DNA from: Apodemus sylvaticus
Lineage: Eukaryota; Chordata; Mammalia; Rodentia; Muridae
NCBI RefSeq assembly: GCF_947179515.1
Contig: NC_067482.1
Span: 79,845,444 to 79,909,443 of the forward strand
Direction of reading: 5' to 3'
Length of the DNA stretch: 64,000 bases
This document shows positions 11,810 through 64,000 of the stretch, piece after piece; the first letter of the stretch is position 1; the number at the start of each line of letters is the position of its first letter. A program made the translations under genes and the position numbers. The notes beneath the pieces are model-generated. The model did not search any database and was not told where the DNA came from. It worked only from the letters and a program-made list of their open reading frames with translations.

Positions 11810-13866
11810 CTATAGCAGCTTAGAGTTTTTATTAAAACAATCACTTAAATTATAATCACCCCCAACCCCAACAAACAGCTTCATGTTCTGGCCCTGACAG
11901 GAGTGACATGGGCCTCACATGAAAAGCTGTTTGATAACAGAACAGAGGAATGGAGGCCCATGGGCACAGGCTTGGCCTCGAGGCACCTAGGAGAGGCTGG
12001 GTCCCTTGTGAAGGCTGCTTGTGCTAGGGGCTTTGAGGCTCTGGCCCTGTTGGCAAGAACAGTTAGTCACTGTTGCTGGGTGTCAGTCTCTGGGCCTTTT
12101 GAAAATATGGAGCACAAGAAACGTCTAAAAGATGATAAAGCAGTAACTGAAGTAGTGTTATGTAAGCCCACTGCTGTTGTCTAGCAAGGCTTGGCAGTGA
12201 CCTCGAGTCAGAGTGCGGGGGTGGCTCAGGTATTGCCTCAGTCATGGTGTATGACCAGCCACAGGCCAAGAGCAAGGCCTCAGTGTCCTGCACTGAGAGT
12301 GACTTGCTGTTTCAGCATCAGGGTGCCCCAGTCCATGGTTCAAGAACCATTGAAACTAGAAACAGTCAGGACTGGACCTCTCTTTAGACTTCAGATGTCT
12401 CTCTCTGACTCTAAAATTGTCTACTGAAAAGAACCTAGCTACAGGCTCCAAGCAGGCTGGAGACATCCTGGGGCACCCATCCTCTCTCTTGAGGGGAGCT
12501 GAGGTACTTCTGAGTAGGATTTGGGCCCTACCTTCCAAGAAATAGTTACACTCACCATTCCTCAAATACCAGGGCTCCCACGTGGCTATGTAGCCTGGCA
12601 TTTCCCAAATTTGAGATATAAAGTGTTAAATTAAAAAACAAAGGCCTATCATAATTTTTATAAACCAGCATCATTGTCCTGTGTTCCACAGCCTTTGTTA
12701 GATCAAATGTACAGAGAGGAAGAAAGTCAGAGAGTAGTTTCAGACCAGAGAAGACCGCTCAACTTCAGATCAAGGGTGTGTCGAGTCCAGAGGACAACTC
12801 CTGAGCCTTAGGTTCCAGACTAGAGTGCTATCCCAGATGCCAAAGATGCTGAGGTGACCCTTGGGTGGCTGCCTATGGCAAAGAGGCCTAATAACAACAG
12901 CCAGCCGGTGGGAACAAGGTAGTGTGCCTCAGTTTCTCAAAAACAAACTGTACTGTGGAACACTCCATTGCTCAGCTCCTCAGTTTAGTTGTCTTCAGCT
13001 AAAGTATATCTGTTTGTTTGTGGACTGAGCAAATCACCTGCTCTTAAGGACTTTAAGGGCTCTGATTGACTGTAGCAGTGACCCAGTTACACAGAAGACA
13101 GGCCCAACCATGGAGTGTGTGTGGCACATGGGAAACATTTTCCATCCAGCATGGAGGCCACCCATAGTGTTGGCTTGTGTGACTGTGAGTGGCCTGATAC
13201 CTCTGTCAGGCTCAGGAAAGGAGAGACCAGAAGGCCACTGCTGGGCTCCCGGTGAAGACAAGGACAATGACGTGAAGCCTAGGTATTGAAGAGGACGAGG
13301 GACGCGCAGCAGGGCTCTGGGGCTCCATATGGAGAGTGGGCGGAGACGGAGGTCCTGGCCCGCCACGGGCAGGTGGCTAAGACTGAAGGGACTCGTGCAC
13401 ACTCATGTCTCCCAGCAGCTTTTATCTTACGCCTCTTCCTAGCCACAGCTGTTCTGTTTCCTACCATCACTGCTGGTTCTAGCTAAGCCATCCATGCCTC
13501 TACACTGTACCAGGTCCTCACTGTGGAGGGGAGGCCCAGTTGGGGAATGGGTAGCACCTGCATGGGAGATTTCAGACAGCCCACACAGCGGCACTTAATG
13601 CCACAGTGCCTAAGGTGCAGGAAGGATGGCAGCCCACGCACAATATTTTTGAGGGGTGGGGAGAGATATGCAGGCCAGGAGAACACGAATACCTGGAGAA
13701 ATCTCTACAGAGTCAGAGTTCAAAAACAACTGAACACGAAGGAGACTGGGCCCTCTACTCAAGAGTTCCCAAACAAGGCAGCCCTCTCCTGATGTTTCCT
13801 TTGGGTCAGGCTCATGCTGTTGGTGTCAGGAGCAGCAGATGTGGCAGGAGGTGGTCGGGCCACCTG
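11810..13866 (-). other. Nf2: Nf2 3' untranslated region (predicted)
   Basis: Sequence from the exon 17 stop to about 20 nt past the first canonical poly(A) signal on the minus strand. No SINE was recognised in it, unlike the DNA on both sides, which is what a functional UTR would look like. Open frames inside it (for example 13034-13402) show no protein family. The end position is inferred from the signal, not from transcripts; longer forms cannot be excluded. Confidence 0.7.
11828..11833 (-). terminator. Nf2: Poly(A) signal AATAAA of Nf2
   Basis: TTTATT on the plus strand is AATAAA on the transcript strand, the first canonical hexamer seen after the Nf2 stop. About 45-90 nt further on the transcript strand is GT-rich (11738-11785, with TTGTGTGTGC), as expected of a downstream element. 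Cleavage would fall near 11805-11815. Confidence 0.75.
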
Positions 13867-55235
<41,369 letters not shown>

Positions 55236-55939
55236 CTGGAAAGAAAAGAGAGAGAGAGGGCGGTTGAGGTTCTAAGGACTACTGTCATTCCTGATCAAGG
55301 CTCAATTCGGTTGGTCCCTCCTCCCAGTTCCAGGGAGCAATTCAATTCTGAAGACAAGATTTCAACCTTGCCAGTTTGTTATCCTTGAAGGAAAATACAA
55401 AGCTGATTACATCTATGAGCAGAGTTGCAAAAATCCCATAAGAGCTGGATGGGTGATGTGCTAACAGGAATGTGACATCTGTATGGAAATGTAGTCTGTT
55501 TCCTAACCCTCAAAGAAAGCAGTCGCTTCCAACATTAGCTTTGTAATGGAAACAACAAAACACAACTGTGAAAGTTGTGATTAGCAAGTATGATAAGAGC
55601 CTTACCTACAAATGCCTCTAAGTAGCTGGTAATTGGAGCCAACTGCAAGGTGGGACCAGAGATAATGCAAACAATATTTTTAATAACTTTTGCTCAAGGC
55701 TCTGAAAGTTGCTTTGGAAAGCTCTTATTTCAACACTGCCATTCCTATTGCACAAAGAAACAAATAAAAGGTTAACTCATACAGCCAAAGCTGTGGAGCA
55801 GATAGATCACTAGAGGGGCCAGCGATCTACGTTACTCCTCCAGAGGCAACAACTCTTATTGTCTATTGCCTGATTTAAAACAAAAATATATTCCTTTCTT
55901 TCCTAGAAAACTTAGATCAGAGAATCATCCAAAATCAAA

Positions 55940-56145
55940 TGGGCTGGGATGTGGCTCTGTGGGGACAGCACTTGCCTTATCATGCATAAAGCCGTAGGTT
56001 CAACCCCCAGTCCCAGATATAGAGACTGGGGGTTACGCATAGTGATGAATACCTTTAGTCCCTGCCCTCGGGAGGCAGAGGCAGCTATGAGTTAGAGGTT
56101 AGCCAGGGCTATATTGTAAGACCCTGTCTCAAATTACAAAAAAAA
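55940..56145 (+). mobile_element. B4-like SINE (ID-like part plus B1-like part)
   Basis: GGGCTGGGATGTGGCTCTGT and GGTTCAACCCCCAGTCCCAG, then GATGAATACCTTTAGTCCCT and AAGACCCTGTCTCAAATTAC. Confidence 0.7.
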
Positions 56146-56234
56146 TTAGGTGAGAGAGGCAGAAAACTAAATAGAACCTAAGCACAATGCCTATCTCTTC
56201 TCAGTCAGCAGTCAATGGTTTCTCTCTCTTCTAC

Positions 56235-56385
56235 ATTTACTTATTTATTTGGGGTGGTGCATGCCGTAGGGCTTCTATGGAGTGAGCTCTTTCCTTCCAC
56301 GTACTTGTGAGTTCCAGGGATCTAGCTTAGGTTGTAGGATTGGCAGCAAGTGCCTTTAACCACTGAGCCAGCTCTGCAGCCCAGT
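56235..56385 (-). mobile_element. B3-type SINE, diverged
   Basis: TATTTATTTGGGGTGGTGCA and TTAACCACTGAGCCAGCTCT. Confidence 0.7.
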
Positions 56386-56434
56386 GGCTTACCTCTCTTT
56401 TCTTTTCTTAATTAAAAAAAAAAAAACAAAACTT

Positions 56435-56605
56435 TTAGATTTATTTTTATTATTTTATGTGAATGAGTGTTTTGCCTGTTTGTGCATCTGTACACATGTG
56501 TACTGCTGCCTGAGGAGGTAATGAACCGCCATGTGGGTGCTGGGAATAGAACCTGGATCCTTTGCAAGAATAGCAAGTGCTCTTACCCATTGAACCACCT
56601 CCTTT
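56435..56605 (-). mobile_element. B2/B3-type SINE
   Basis: AGATTTATTTTTATTATTTT, GCCATGTGGGTGCTGGGAAT and TTACCCATTGAACCACCTCC. Confidence 0.8.
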
Positions 56606-56624
56606 CTTTAATTAAAATGTTTTA

Positions 56625-56840
56625 TTTTATTTTATTTTATGTGTATGAGTGAGTGTTTTACCTGCATGTATGTCTATGTCCCATTTATATGCCTGGTACC
56701 CTTGGGAGGCCAGAAGACATCAGAGCCCCTAGAACTGGACTTTGTTTTATGTATATGAGTGTTTTGCACACATGTGTATCTATACACCACATGTGTGCCT
56801 GGTGCCTGAGGAGGTGGGTGCTGGGAATTGAACCTGGATC
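56625..56840 (-). mobile_element. Tandem partial B3-type SINEs
   Basis: Two TTTTATGTGTATGAGTG- or TTTTATGTATATGAGTG-like starts about 110 bp apart, with CTTGGGAGGCCAGAAGACAT and GGTGCTGGGAATTGAACCTG. Confidence 0.7.
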
Positions 56841-56847
56841 ATTCCCC

Positions 56848-57605
56848 TTTGTTTTTTTTTTCTTTTCATTTTTTATTTTCTACATTCTTTGTTTACATGC
56901 CAAATGATTTCCCCTTTCCCAGTTCCCCCCTCCCCATGATTCCCATCAGCCCTCTTCTCTCCACCCATTCCCCTATCAAACCCCTCTCACTTCTTTGTCC
57001 TGGTAATCCCCGGCATTGCTGCATCAAGCCTTTCCAGGACCAGGGCCCTCTCCTTCCTTCTTCTTGAGAATGATTTGATATGTGAGTTGTGTCTTGGGTA
57101 TTCAGAGTCTCTGGGCTAATATCCACTTATCCGTGATTACATTCCATGTGTGTTCTTTTGTGATTGGGTTACTTCATTTAGGATGATATTTTCCAGTTCC
57201 AACCATTTGCCTAAGAATTTCATGAATTCATTGTTTCTAATTGCTGAGTAGTATTCCATTGTGTAAATATACCACATTTTCTATATCCATTCCTCCATTG
57301 AGGGACATCTGGGTTCTTTCCTGCTTCTGGCTATTATAAATAAGACTGCTATGAACGTAGTGGAGCATGTGTCTTTATTGCATGAAGGGGGAATCCTCTA
57401 GGTATATGCCCAGGAGTGGTATAGCAGGGTCCTCCGGAAGTGTTATGCCCAGTTTTCTGAGGAACCTCCAGACTGATTTCCAGAGTGGTTGTACCAGTTT
57501 GCCATCCCACCAGCAGTGAAGGAGTGTTCCTCTTTCTCCACATCCTTGCCAATACCTGCTGTCTCCTGAGTATCATGATAGCTTTATTGTTATGAGAGGA
57601 ATTGA
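56848..57605 (-). mobile_element. L1 3' end, 5'-truncated (sense to Nf2)
   Basis: Minus-strand rodent L1 3' region. Plus-strand landmarks are ACATGCCAAATGATTTCCCC, TCCAGTTCCAACCATTTGCC, GTAGTATTCCATTGTGTAAA and CCATCCCACCAGCAGTGAAG. A T-rich run near 56850 corresponds to its A tail. No intact reading frame. Confidence 0.92.
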
Positions 57606-57639
57606 TCCAGTGAAGAAGCTCTTTCGGCAGAACCTCCAC

Positions 57640-57810
57640 TATGTCTGCATTGTTCAGATGTATGGTAGCTCAGATGTCAGTATAGTAGCCACCATGTAGG
57701 TGCTGGGAGCCTACGGTTCCAGGAAAGCCAGCACCAGGCATGCACAGAGTGCACACACAAACACCATGGCAAACATTTACAGACATAAAAGAATAATTTT
57801 CTTTAAATGT
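57640..57810 (+). mobile_element. tRNA-derived SINE, diverged
   Basis: GTATGGTAGCTCAGATGTCA, GCCACCATGTAGGTGCTGGG and GCATGCACAGAGTGCACACA. Confidence 0.5.
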
Positions 57811-57817
57811 AAAAAAA

Positions 57818-57955
57818 AGCCAGATGATGGTGGCACATGCCTTTACCCCAGCACTTTGGAGGCAGATCTGAGTTAGAGATGAGCCTAGTCTACAGACTGA
57901 GCTCCAAGACAGCCAAAAATACAGAGAAACCCTGCCTCAAAAATAAAATAAAATA
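57818..57955 (+). mobile_element. B1 SINE
   Basis: GATGGTGGCACATGCCTTTA to ACCCTGCCTCAAAAATAAAA. Confidence 0.88.
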
Positions 57956-58821
57956 GATCAAATCTTTCCAAGCCTAAGTTGGTTCTGAAGTGAGAGCACT
58001 GGAGAGAAATCTTGCGTGCTGCTGTAAGGCACGCCTCTTAAGCCCTGGCTTCTCACCTGTAAAGCAAAGAACAAACAGTAAAAGAATCCAGGCAAGCATC
58101 TGGAGAGTCCATGCCAGATCCTGGACGTCAGGATGAGCTCTATGGCGTCTTGTAGGATGTCACAGGTTATGATTGAGAGCCATGCTAGTTGCATTTGCAA
58201 GCCTTTCAACACTTGCCAACCAAATTTTAACGCAAAAGTAAGCAGATATGCAAAGTTAAAGTTGTAAGTTCAGGGTGCAAAGGCTTGCAAGATTAACAAC
58301 CCCCATTATTAAATTATACCAAATTCTCAGCTACCACACTGATCAAATATATTACACTGAGCAATGCAGAAGCAGTGGAGATTCTGCTCAAAGAGCTTCT
58401 TCACTAGGCCAACTCCCCTCCGAACATTAAAGCTACCTTGATGTCTATTTAAATGTCTATTTAAAAAACAAAGGGGGGAAATGCTGGGGTGGTGGCAGTA
58501 AATATAAAAGAAAGCTATACCACTCTACAGATGTTAATGACTTCTCATCTTTTTATGAAACAGAATTCTGATTAGATCAAGGTGAATTTGCTTTGAAAGT
58601 AAGAAAGCTGGAGTTTCAAAGGTCTGCTGCTGTGTGGGCCTGTGCTGAATGTTATATTCATCATTTGGTATTCTTGCATTAAATAAACAAAACAAACAAA
58701 CAAAACAATAAAAAACCCAACCCTAAATTGCCTACATTTCAGAGGCCAAAAAGCCTGGTCTTATACTGCCCCTTATAAATCACTTGAATTTAAATTCAAG
58801 AAGGGGGGTGAGGGGAGCTGC

Positions 58822-58998
58822 GGCTGGAAAAATGGCTCAGCAGTTAACAGTGCAGTTAAGACTGCTCTTTCAGAGGACGTGGGTTCAATTCCCATGTGGG
58901 AACTCACAACCATCTGTAATGGGATCCGATGCCCTCTCCTGGTGTGTGTCTGAAGACAGCTACAGTGTTCTTACATACATAAAATAAATCTTCAAATA
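58822..58998 (+). mobile_element. B2 SINE
   Basis: GGCTGGAAAAATGGCTCAGC, ACGTGGGTTCAATTCCCATG and GGTGTGTGTCTGAAGACAGC with an ATAAAATAAATCTTC end. Confidence 0.92.
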
Positions 58999-59039
58999 TC
59001 AATCACTTTGAGAAACTGACAATTAAGATAAAATTCTTG

Positions 59040-59250
59040 GGGGGGGGGAGGCTGTAGACAAGGCTTGCTGCTTTTATAGAGGACCCAGGTTCGACACCCA
59101 GCACTCACATGGCAGCTCACAACTGTATGTAACTCCAGTTCCAGAGTATCTTCTAGGTGCTTTCTTTTGGCCTCCTTGGACATTGCATGCACATGGTACA
59201 CAGATGTATATGCAAGCAAAATACCCATAGGCATAAAAAATTAAAAATTA
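59040..59250 (+). mobile_element. B3-type SINE
   Basis: GAGGACCCAGGTTCGACACC, CTCACATGGCAGCTCACAAC and GTAACTCCAGTTCCAGAGTA. Confidence 0.85.
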
Positions 59251-59257
59251 AAAAAAT

Positions 59258-59455
59258 GGTTGGGCTAGCGAATAAGCTCAGTGGTTGAAGGTACTTGCTG
59301 CCAAGCCTAATGACTGGATTTCTAGCCCAGGAACCCATTATGGAGTGAGAGAACTCACGAAAGTCGTCCTGAGACCTCTACATCCATGCCTCGGTACAGG
59401 AGTTGCATCCCATCCCACTCCTGCCAAATAAAATAAATAAATAAATGTAATTTTT
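59258..59455 (+). mobile_element. B3/B4-type SINE
   Basis: TGGTTGGGCTAGCGAATAAG, GTTGAAGGTACTTGCTGCCA and a run of AAATA units at the end. Confidence 0.7.
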
Positions 59456-59467
59456 TAAATATAAAAA

Positions 59468-59582
59468 AATTCCAGGCAGTGGTGGCGCATGCCTTTAACC
59501 CCAACACTCAGGAGGCAGAGACAGGTGGATCTCAGAGTTCAAGGCCAGCCTGGTTTACAGAGTGAGTTCTGGGACAGCCAAC
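59468..59582 (+). mobile_element. B1 SINE, 3'-truncated
   Basis: CCAGGCAGTGGTGGCGCATG to GAGTTCTGGGACAGCCAACC; it breaks into CCA repeats at 59579-59600. Confidence 0.88.
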
Positions 59583-60702
59583 CACCACCACCACCACCCC
59601 ATGAACACCTGTGAGTTACCACAGTAAGTAAATGTGCCTGTAGTCGTGTCTGATAAGAGACTTCAATCCCCAGGACCGTATGGTGAGAGGAGAGGACTGA
59701 CTCCTGTAAGTATTCCTCCAACCTCCACATACATACTACAGCAGGCATGTATACACAGTAATAAACAAATAATACAATTCATTTTTTAAGGATCAAATTC
59801 TTTCAAGGGGCGACCACTCTCTAAAATTTGACGTTTGCTACTTTGGGGCTGTGAATAGGGCAGAGTATTCGCTGAGTCTGACCTCTGTAGAAGCCAAAGC
59901 TCACCACTTAAGCAGCCCTCTAAGTATGTTTTCTTGTTTTTGTTTTTCCTCCTTCTATTTGCAGGAAGTTAGGTGGGCTAGTATCTCCCATATTGTCTAG
60001 GCTAGTCTCAAACTCATGGGGTCAAGAAATTCTCCTTCCTCAGAGTCCCAAGGAGCTAGGCCTAGCCACTTGAAAAGTTAAGAGTCTCTTTCTGGATAGT
60101 ACCAAACTCCTCTCTGCACATTCAATGAAAGATCAGACAAAATGTTCTGAATAGGTTTTAATAAAACAAAGGTTTGCCTTTTTTCTACTTTTCTTTCTTC
60201 TTTCTTTCTGTCTGTGTAAAATAGATTCTGATTGCACATAGTCACTAAATTCCATAGGTATTGAAAATTTAAACCTATAAGCAAAAATCCATAAAAGGCC
60301 AGATAAGAGAAGGTGGGCACCATATCGGTCAGTGAGATCATGCTTAAACCTTGCTCGTAATAGCAGACAAAGGTTGCTATCATTATAGATAAGCGCCTAT
60401 AAATCAATCAGAAAGAGACAAAAACACCATAGAAAAAGGGCAAGTCATAAACTGCCACTGCAGAGGAAAAATGAGCAGACGACCAGTTAATCCCTGAGAT
60501 TCTTAGTACCATAGCAAAGCTATGTAAATTTTTAATACAATTTTTTTTGAAACAGGTCAAGCAAAACTTTAAAAGACTGATTATTATTGCAAAGAATGTG
60601 CAAAAGCAAGTATTCGCACATCCTGCTACTGAAGTTAGATTGGAACACAGTTCTAGAGGGCATTTATGTAGTGTTTGAAGAAAAATTTTACATATATGAA
60701 AT

Positions 60703-61045
60703 TTACTGGGCTCTGGAGTCCCACTGTGTAGCTCTGGCTGGCCTGGAATTCACTATGTAGACCAGGTGGGCAGGTCTTGAGCTCAGAGAGATGGGGTCTG
60801 TCTCCCAAGTGCTGGGGTTAAAGACATGTATCACCAAGCCTGCATCCTGGTTTGTAAACAGAATCTGTCTGAGCTGGCCTTCAACTCAAGCTTGCTATAT
60901 AACAGAGGATGACTTTGAACTCCTAATACTCCTGCCTCTGGGATTACACACATAAACCACCACTCTGCAGTTCCTGCTGCTAGGGATAAAATCCAGGGTT
61001 TAGTACATGCTAGGCAAGTAATCTTATCTCCTGTCCCCTACTATA
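60703..61045 (-). mobile_element. B1/B4-like SINE, diverged
   Basis: A minus-strand B1 part (GTAGCTCTGGCTGGCCTGGA, TCCCAAGTGCTGGGGTTAAA), a second B1-like part and an ID-like end (GTACATGCTAGGCAAGTAAT). Confidence 0.7.
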
Positions 61046-61073
61046 CAAGAAAAAAAATGAGGAGGGGGGTGTT

Positions 61074-61210
61074 CAAAACAGGGTTTTTCTGTATAGCCCT
61101 GGCTGTCCTGGAACTTACTCTGTAGACCAGTCTGGCCTAGAACTCACAGACATCCACTTGCATCTGCCTCTCAAGTGCTAAAATTAATGGCGTGTGCCAC
61201 CATGCCTAGC
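61074..61210 (-). mobile_element. B1 SINE
   Basis: AACAGGGTTTTTCTGTATAG, CTGTAGACCAGTCTGGCCTA and GCGTGTGCCACCATGCCTAG. Confidence 0.9.
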
Positions 61211-61302
61211 CCTTCATAGACATTTTTAAGTTCGTCCTCTCCTATATCCAACCACTACCTGAGGTGTGACCTTCATAGTCTCTGACTAAAACAATCACTT
61301 TT

Positions 61303-61304
<2 letters not shown>

Positions 61305-61386
<82 letters not shown>
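61305..61386. repeat. (TC)n microsatellite, about 80 bp
   Basis: About 40 uninterrupted TC units, the longest perfect microsatellite in the window. It reads as GA in the Nf2 transcript. Confidence 0.97.
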
Positions 61387-61387
<1 letters not shown>

Positions 61388-61407
61388 CCATTGTTCTTTT
61401 GTTCTGT

Positions 61408-61543
61408 TTTAAAACAGGGTCTGTCTGTGTAGTCCTGGCTCTCCTGGAACTGGGTAAGTGGATCAGGTTAGCCTTAGAATTCTGAGACTCCTATCTCTGT
61501 TTCCCAGGTGGCAGGATTAAAGACATGCACCACAATGCCTGGC
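61408..61543 (-). mobile_element. B1 SINE, diverged
   Basis: AAAACAGGGTCTGTCTGTGT, CTGGCTCTCCTGGAACTGGG and CACCACAATGCCTGGCC. Confidence 0.82.
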
Positions 61544-61554
61544 CAGATTCATTT

Positions 61555-61757
61555 GTTCTTAGTTTATGTGTATGTGTGAGCCTTTGTGAGTATATGTGTG
61601 CCACATATATGCAGGAACTCTCCCTCAGAGATCAGTGCCAGAAGGGGCACTGGATCCTTCAGAACTGAGGCTGAGCTGTAGATGCTGACAAGCAAAGAGG
61701 TCTGACTCAAAAACAGTGAGCGTTCTTAACTGCGGAGCCACCTCTCCAACTCTAACT
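61555..61757 (-). mobile_element. B3-type SINE, diverged
   Basis: TTTATGTGTATGTGTGAGCC, CTCCCTCAGAGATCAGTGCC and TTAACTGCGGAGCCACCTCT. Confidence 0.75.
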
Positions 61758-62167
61758 TCCACTATTCTTTTCTTCCTTCTGAATGTTAAGAGTTTACAGG
61801 CAGCAGCAAGATTCATAAATACTATCCTATTCTCTCCTAGTAATTCTCAGTACAAACGTATTTTAGAAAGAAAGGAAAACACATTGAAACACTAAATTGT
61901 CTATAGAAGACCCAATAGGTAGCTTAAAAATTGCAAGACTGTCTCATTTGTCATGTGTTTGGTCCACACTTTTAATTCTAGCATAAATCAAGCTTGAACC
62001 AAGAAATGTGGTTGTTAAATTTATTTGTATTTATAAATTGAAGTTAGTGGTTTCTTTATGGTTTAAGGTTAAGTATATCTATATCATTCCAACAGCTGAA
62101 ATACTGTAATGAATCCATTTGCACAATTACATTCCATGTGTTAACGAACTCAAATACATTTCCCCTC

Positions 62168-62360
62168 CATATTTCTTTTTTTAAAGATTTATTTATTTTA
62201 TGTATATGAATACACCGTAGCTGTCTTAAGACACACCAGAAGAGGGCATTGGATCCCATTACAGATGGTTGTGAGCTACTATGTGGTTGCTGAGAATTGA
62301 ACTCAGGACCTCTGGAAGAACAGTCAGTGCTCTTAACTGCTGAGCCATCTCTCCAACCCC
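62168..62360 (-). mobile_element. B2 SINE
   Basis: TTTAAAGATTTATTTATTTT, CCAGAAGAGGGCATTGGATC and CTGAGCCATCTCTCCAACCC. Confidence 0.94.
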
Positions 62361-62637
62361 TCCTCATTAATTCTATAGAGCTTCTGTTTCATAAAGGTTG
62401 GGAAAAAATAAACTATATAAGAGAAAGAGGTAGTGTGGCTTACTGAAAAACGTTCAGATAAAGTTGTTTTATCTTGTAAACAAAACTAGAATTTAGTGAG
62501 AGTTACTGCCTGACCCCTATATGCCTCACTAGACAGTAAGGGGCAGGAACAAAGCGCTGGGTCAGGCGGCCCAGACACCTGGGTCTCCAGCCTGGCTCTA
62601 CCCTCCTTCCCTGTCTGCTTCACTCTTCATGAAGAGG

Positions 62638-62712
62638 CAGGTAACTCTATGGTAAAGCACTTGTCTCACGTGTGTAAGGCTGTGTGTGGGTTCAGTCCCC
62701 TGCCATGAAAAC
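62638..62712 (+). mobile_element. ID-like SINE, diverged
   Basis: ACTCTATGGTAAAGCACTTG and GTTCAGTCCCCTGCCATGAA. Confidence 0.65.
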
Positions 62713-64000
62713 AAAAAACAAAACGTAGTCTGCGCATCCCATAAGTATAGAAATAATGTAAAAGGACTGTGACTTTGGAAAAATTCAGTCATCTTTTCTA
62801 ACCTTAAATCTTGTCACCAGGAAAACAAGTTTGTACAAGCCTTGGCTCCCAGAAAATACTTCACATGGTATCTTCTGAAGTAGTCTGTTGGACGCTTTGT
62901 TAAACAAAGAGGTGGCCTAACTTAAATATCTCTCACTATCAAGCAGAAGTCCAAGAGAAACTGGTAACACAGTTACAGTAAGCCCTGGTTTCCTGAGTGC
63001 AAACAGGGCCTCATTTTACAGCCCTTGGGTCTGGAGCTTACAGGGCCCTGCCTGCCTGCCTAGTATTAAAGGTGTGCACTGCCCAAAGACAGACTTAAAA
63101 GCTAGAGATTACCTTTATTTGTAAGATTCCTAAATTTGACACCGGAAAAGACAGTTAGAGCACCGCCTCCATATGAACCACATATGTTGTCTGTGAATCA
63201 CTTTCATCTAAATTGGCAGAAGCCAAATAAGTAGGGCTTTCCTACAGGGAAATCTGTTCAAGCAAACATCTGCTGGTTCCTTGAAAAATGATCCACACCC
63301 TTCTGCCCCCACACAGGTGGCCTTTGAATTTGTGACCCAAAACCTTTGAGACTGAGACAGTACCCTCAGGTTTGAGTCAGACAGGAGGATGCATGCAGGA
63401 GGGGTCACCTCCGGGGCATGTGCGTGGATCTACTGAGAGCCATGATGATGGTTCAGCACTAGGGCTGAAAGGATGCCCCTCCCCTCCACTAATACCCTTG
63501 ATCACAACATAAAAGGGGCATATGCTTCACTTGAACCGCCGCCCATTTTCTGTTTTCTCAATTACTCCTTACTCAAGGAAGGCATAAAATATAAGTCTAA
63601 AGCCTTAGATTCTGTCTCCAGCTTTACCTGTGAAGGTACCAATTACCTTGGAGACTCACTGAGGGCAGAAGTTGCTCTAGTGCCTGCATCTGACAGTTAA
63701 CAAGCCCCATGTTCCATCCTTGTGACTACTCAGCAGTCACTAATGAGTCACCAAATGATTAACTCACTGTGCTTCTACTGGCCTGACCAGCATACACATT
63801 TCAAAACTCATTTCCCAACCCAAATGACAAGTAAGCCATTCCTAGCTTTGATCTGAAGTTGCATTAAAATGTGATTGAGGTAGGAAATTCAAGGGTCGTG
63901 AAATACTCTTGCTGAATCTCTACCTGACCTTATAAGATGGGACGAAAACCCAATACTCAAAGATGTTCCTCTCCTACCATCCCTGGTCTGATGTCTATGG

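Larger units (their letters stand above)
55236..64000 (-). other. Nf2: Nf2 intron 4 (partial, runs off the window)
   Basis: 8.8 kb with no exon found; exon 4 (starting VKKQILDEK in human) was looked for on the minus strand and not seen. Repeats are listed separately. The segments 55270-55935, 58210-58800, 61770-62150 and 62720-64000 have no recognised repeat. Confidence 0.8.

Noticed and set aside
57349..57639. 96-codon minus-strand frame
   Set aside because: It lies in the 3' region of a truncated L1 and has no gene of its own.
55236..64000. Nf2 exon 4
   Set aside because: The expected 84-nt exon starting VKKQILDEKIYC was looked for by eye on the minus strand and not found; it most likely lies past the right edge.

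Overview
The window is nuclear DNA from a murid rodent, a mouse or a close relative. It carries many B1, B2/B3, B4 and ID-like SINEs, mammalian LTR and L1 relics, and long introns with GT-AG exons. Abundant young ID elements of the rat type were not seen. The gene model is close to house mouse, but some residues in exons 5, 14 and 15 differ from the merlin sequences I remember, so I do not name the species.

The only protein-coding gene I can support is Nf2 (merlin, a FERM-domain tumour suppressor), on the minus strand. Exons 5 to 17 are present, with codon phase and exon lengths agreeing with the known mammalian gene: 55167-55235, 53005-53087, 50148-50223, 46664-46798, 41490-41564, 40204-40317, 36309-36431, 34856-35073, 32597-32702, 30264-30391, 27574-27739, the alternative exon 16 at 26045-26089, and the terminal exon 17 with its stop at 13867-13869. 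Spliced without exon 16 they encode residues 150-596. Exons 1-4 and the promoter lie beyond the right edge. The 3' UTR runs about 2.05 kb, from 13866 to about 11810, ending at an AATAAA signal (minus strand, 11828-11833) followed by a GT-rich element.

Positions 1 to about 11.8 kb are intergenic DNA downstream of Nf2. There is no convincing exon or CpG island there, only SINEs and long stretches without a recognisable repeat, one of which (near 8.2 kb) has an E-box and a perfect POU octamer. Known synteny (NF2 next to CABP7) suggests the next gene lies off the left edge, but no Cabp7 exon was seen.

The introns are mostly repeat mosaics. The most notable points are: a B1 SINE with a clean 10-bp target-site duplication inserted only 26 nt upstream of the exon 9 acceptor; a CU/UG repeat about 60 nt after the exon 5 donor; a transcript-strand G-rich tract upstream of exon 6; a (TTTC)n array grown from a B1 tail; a three-unit degenerate tandem repeat in intron 16; and several weak donor sites, including that of exon 15, where the two merlin C-termini are chosen. 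No previously undescribed multi-gene system was found; this is ordinary mammalian genic DNA with some local features worth checking.
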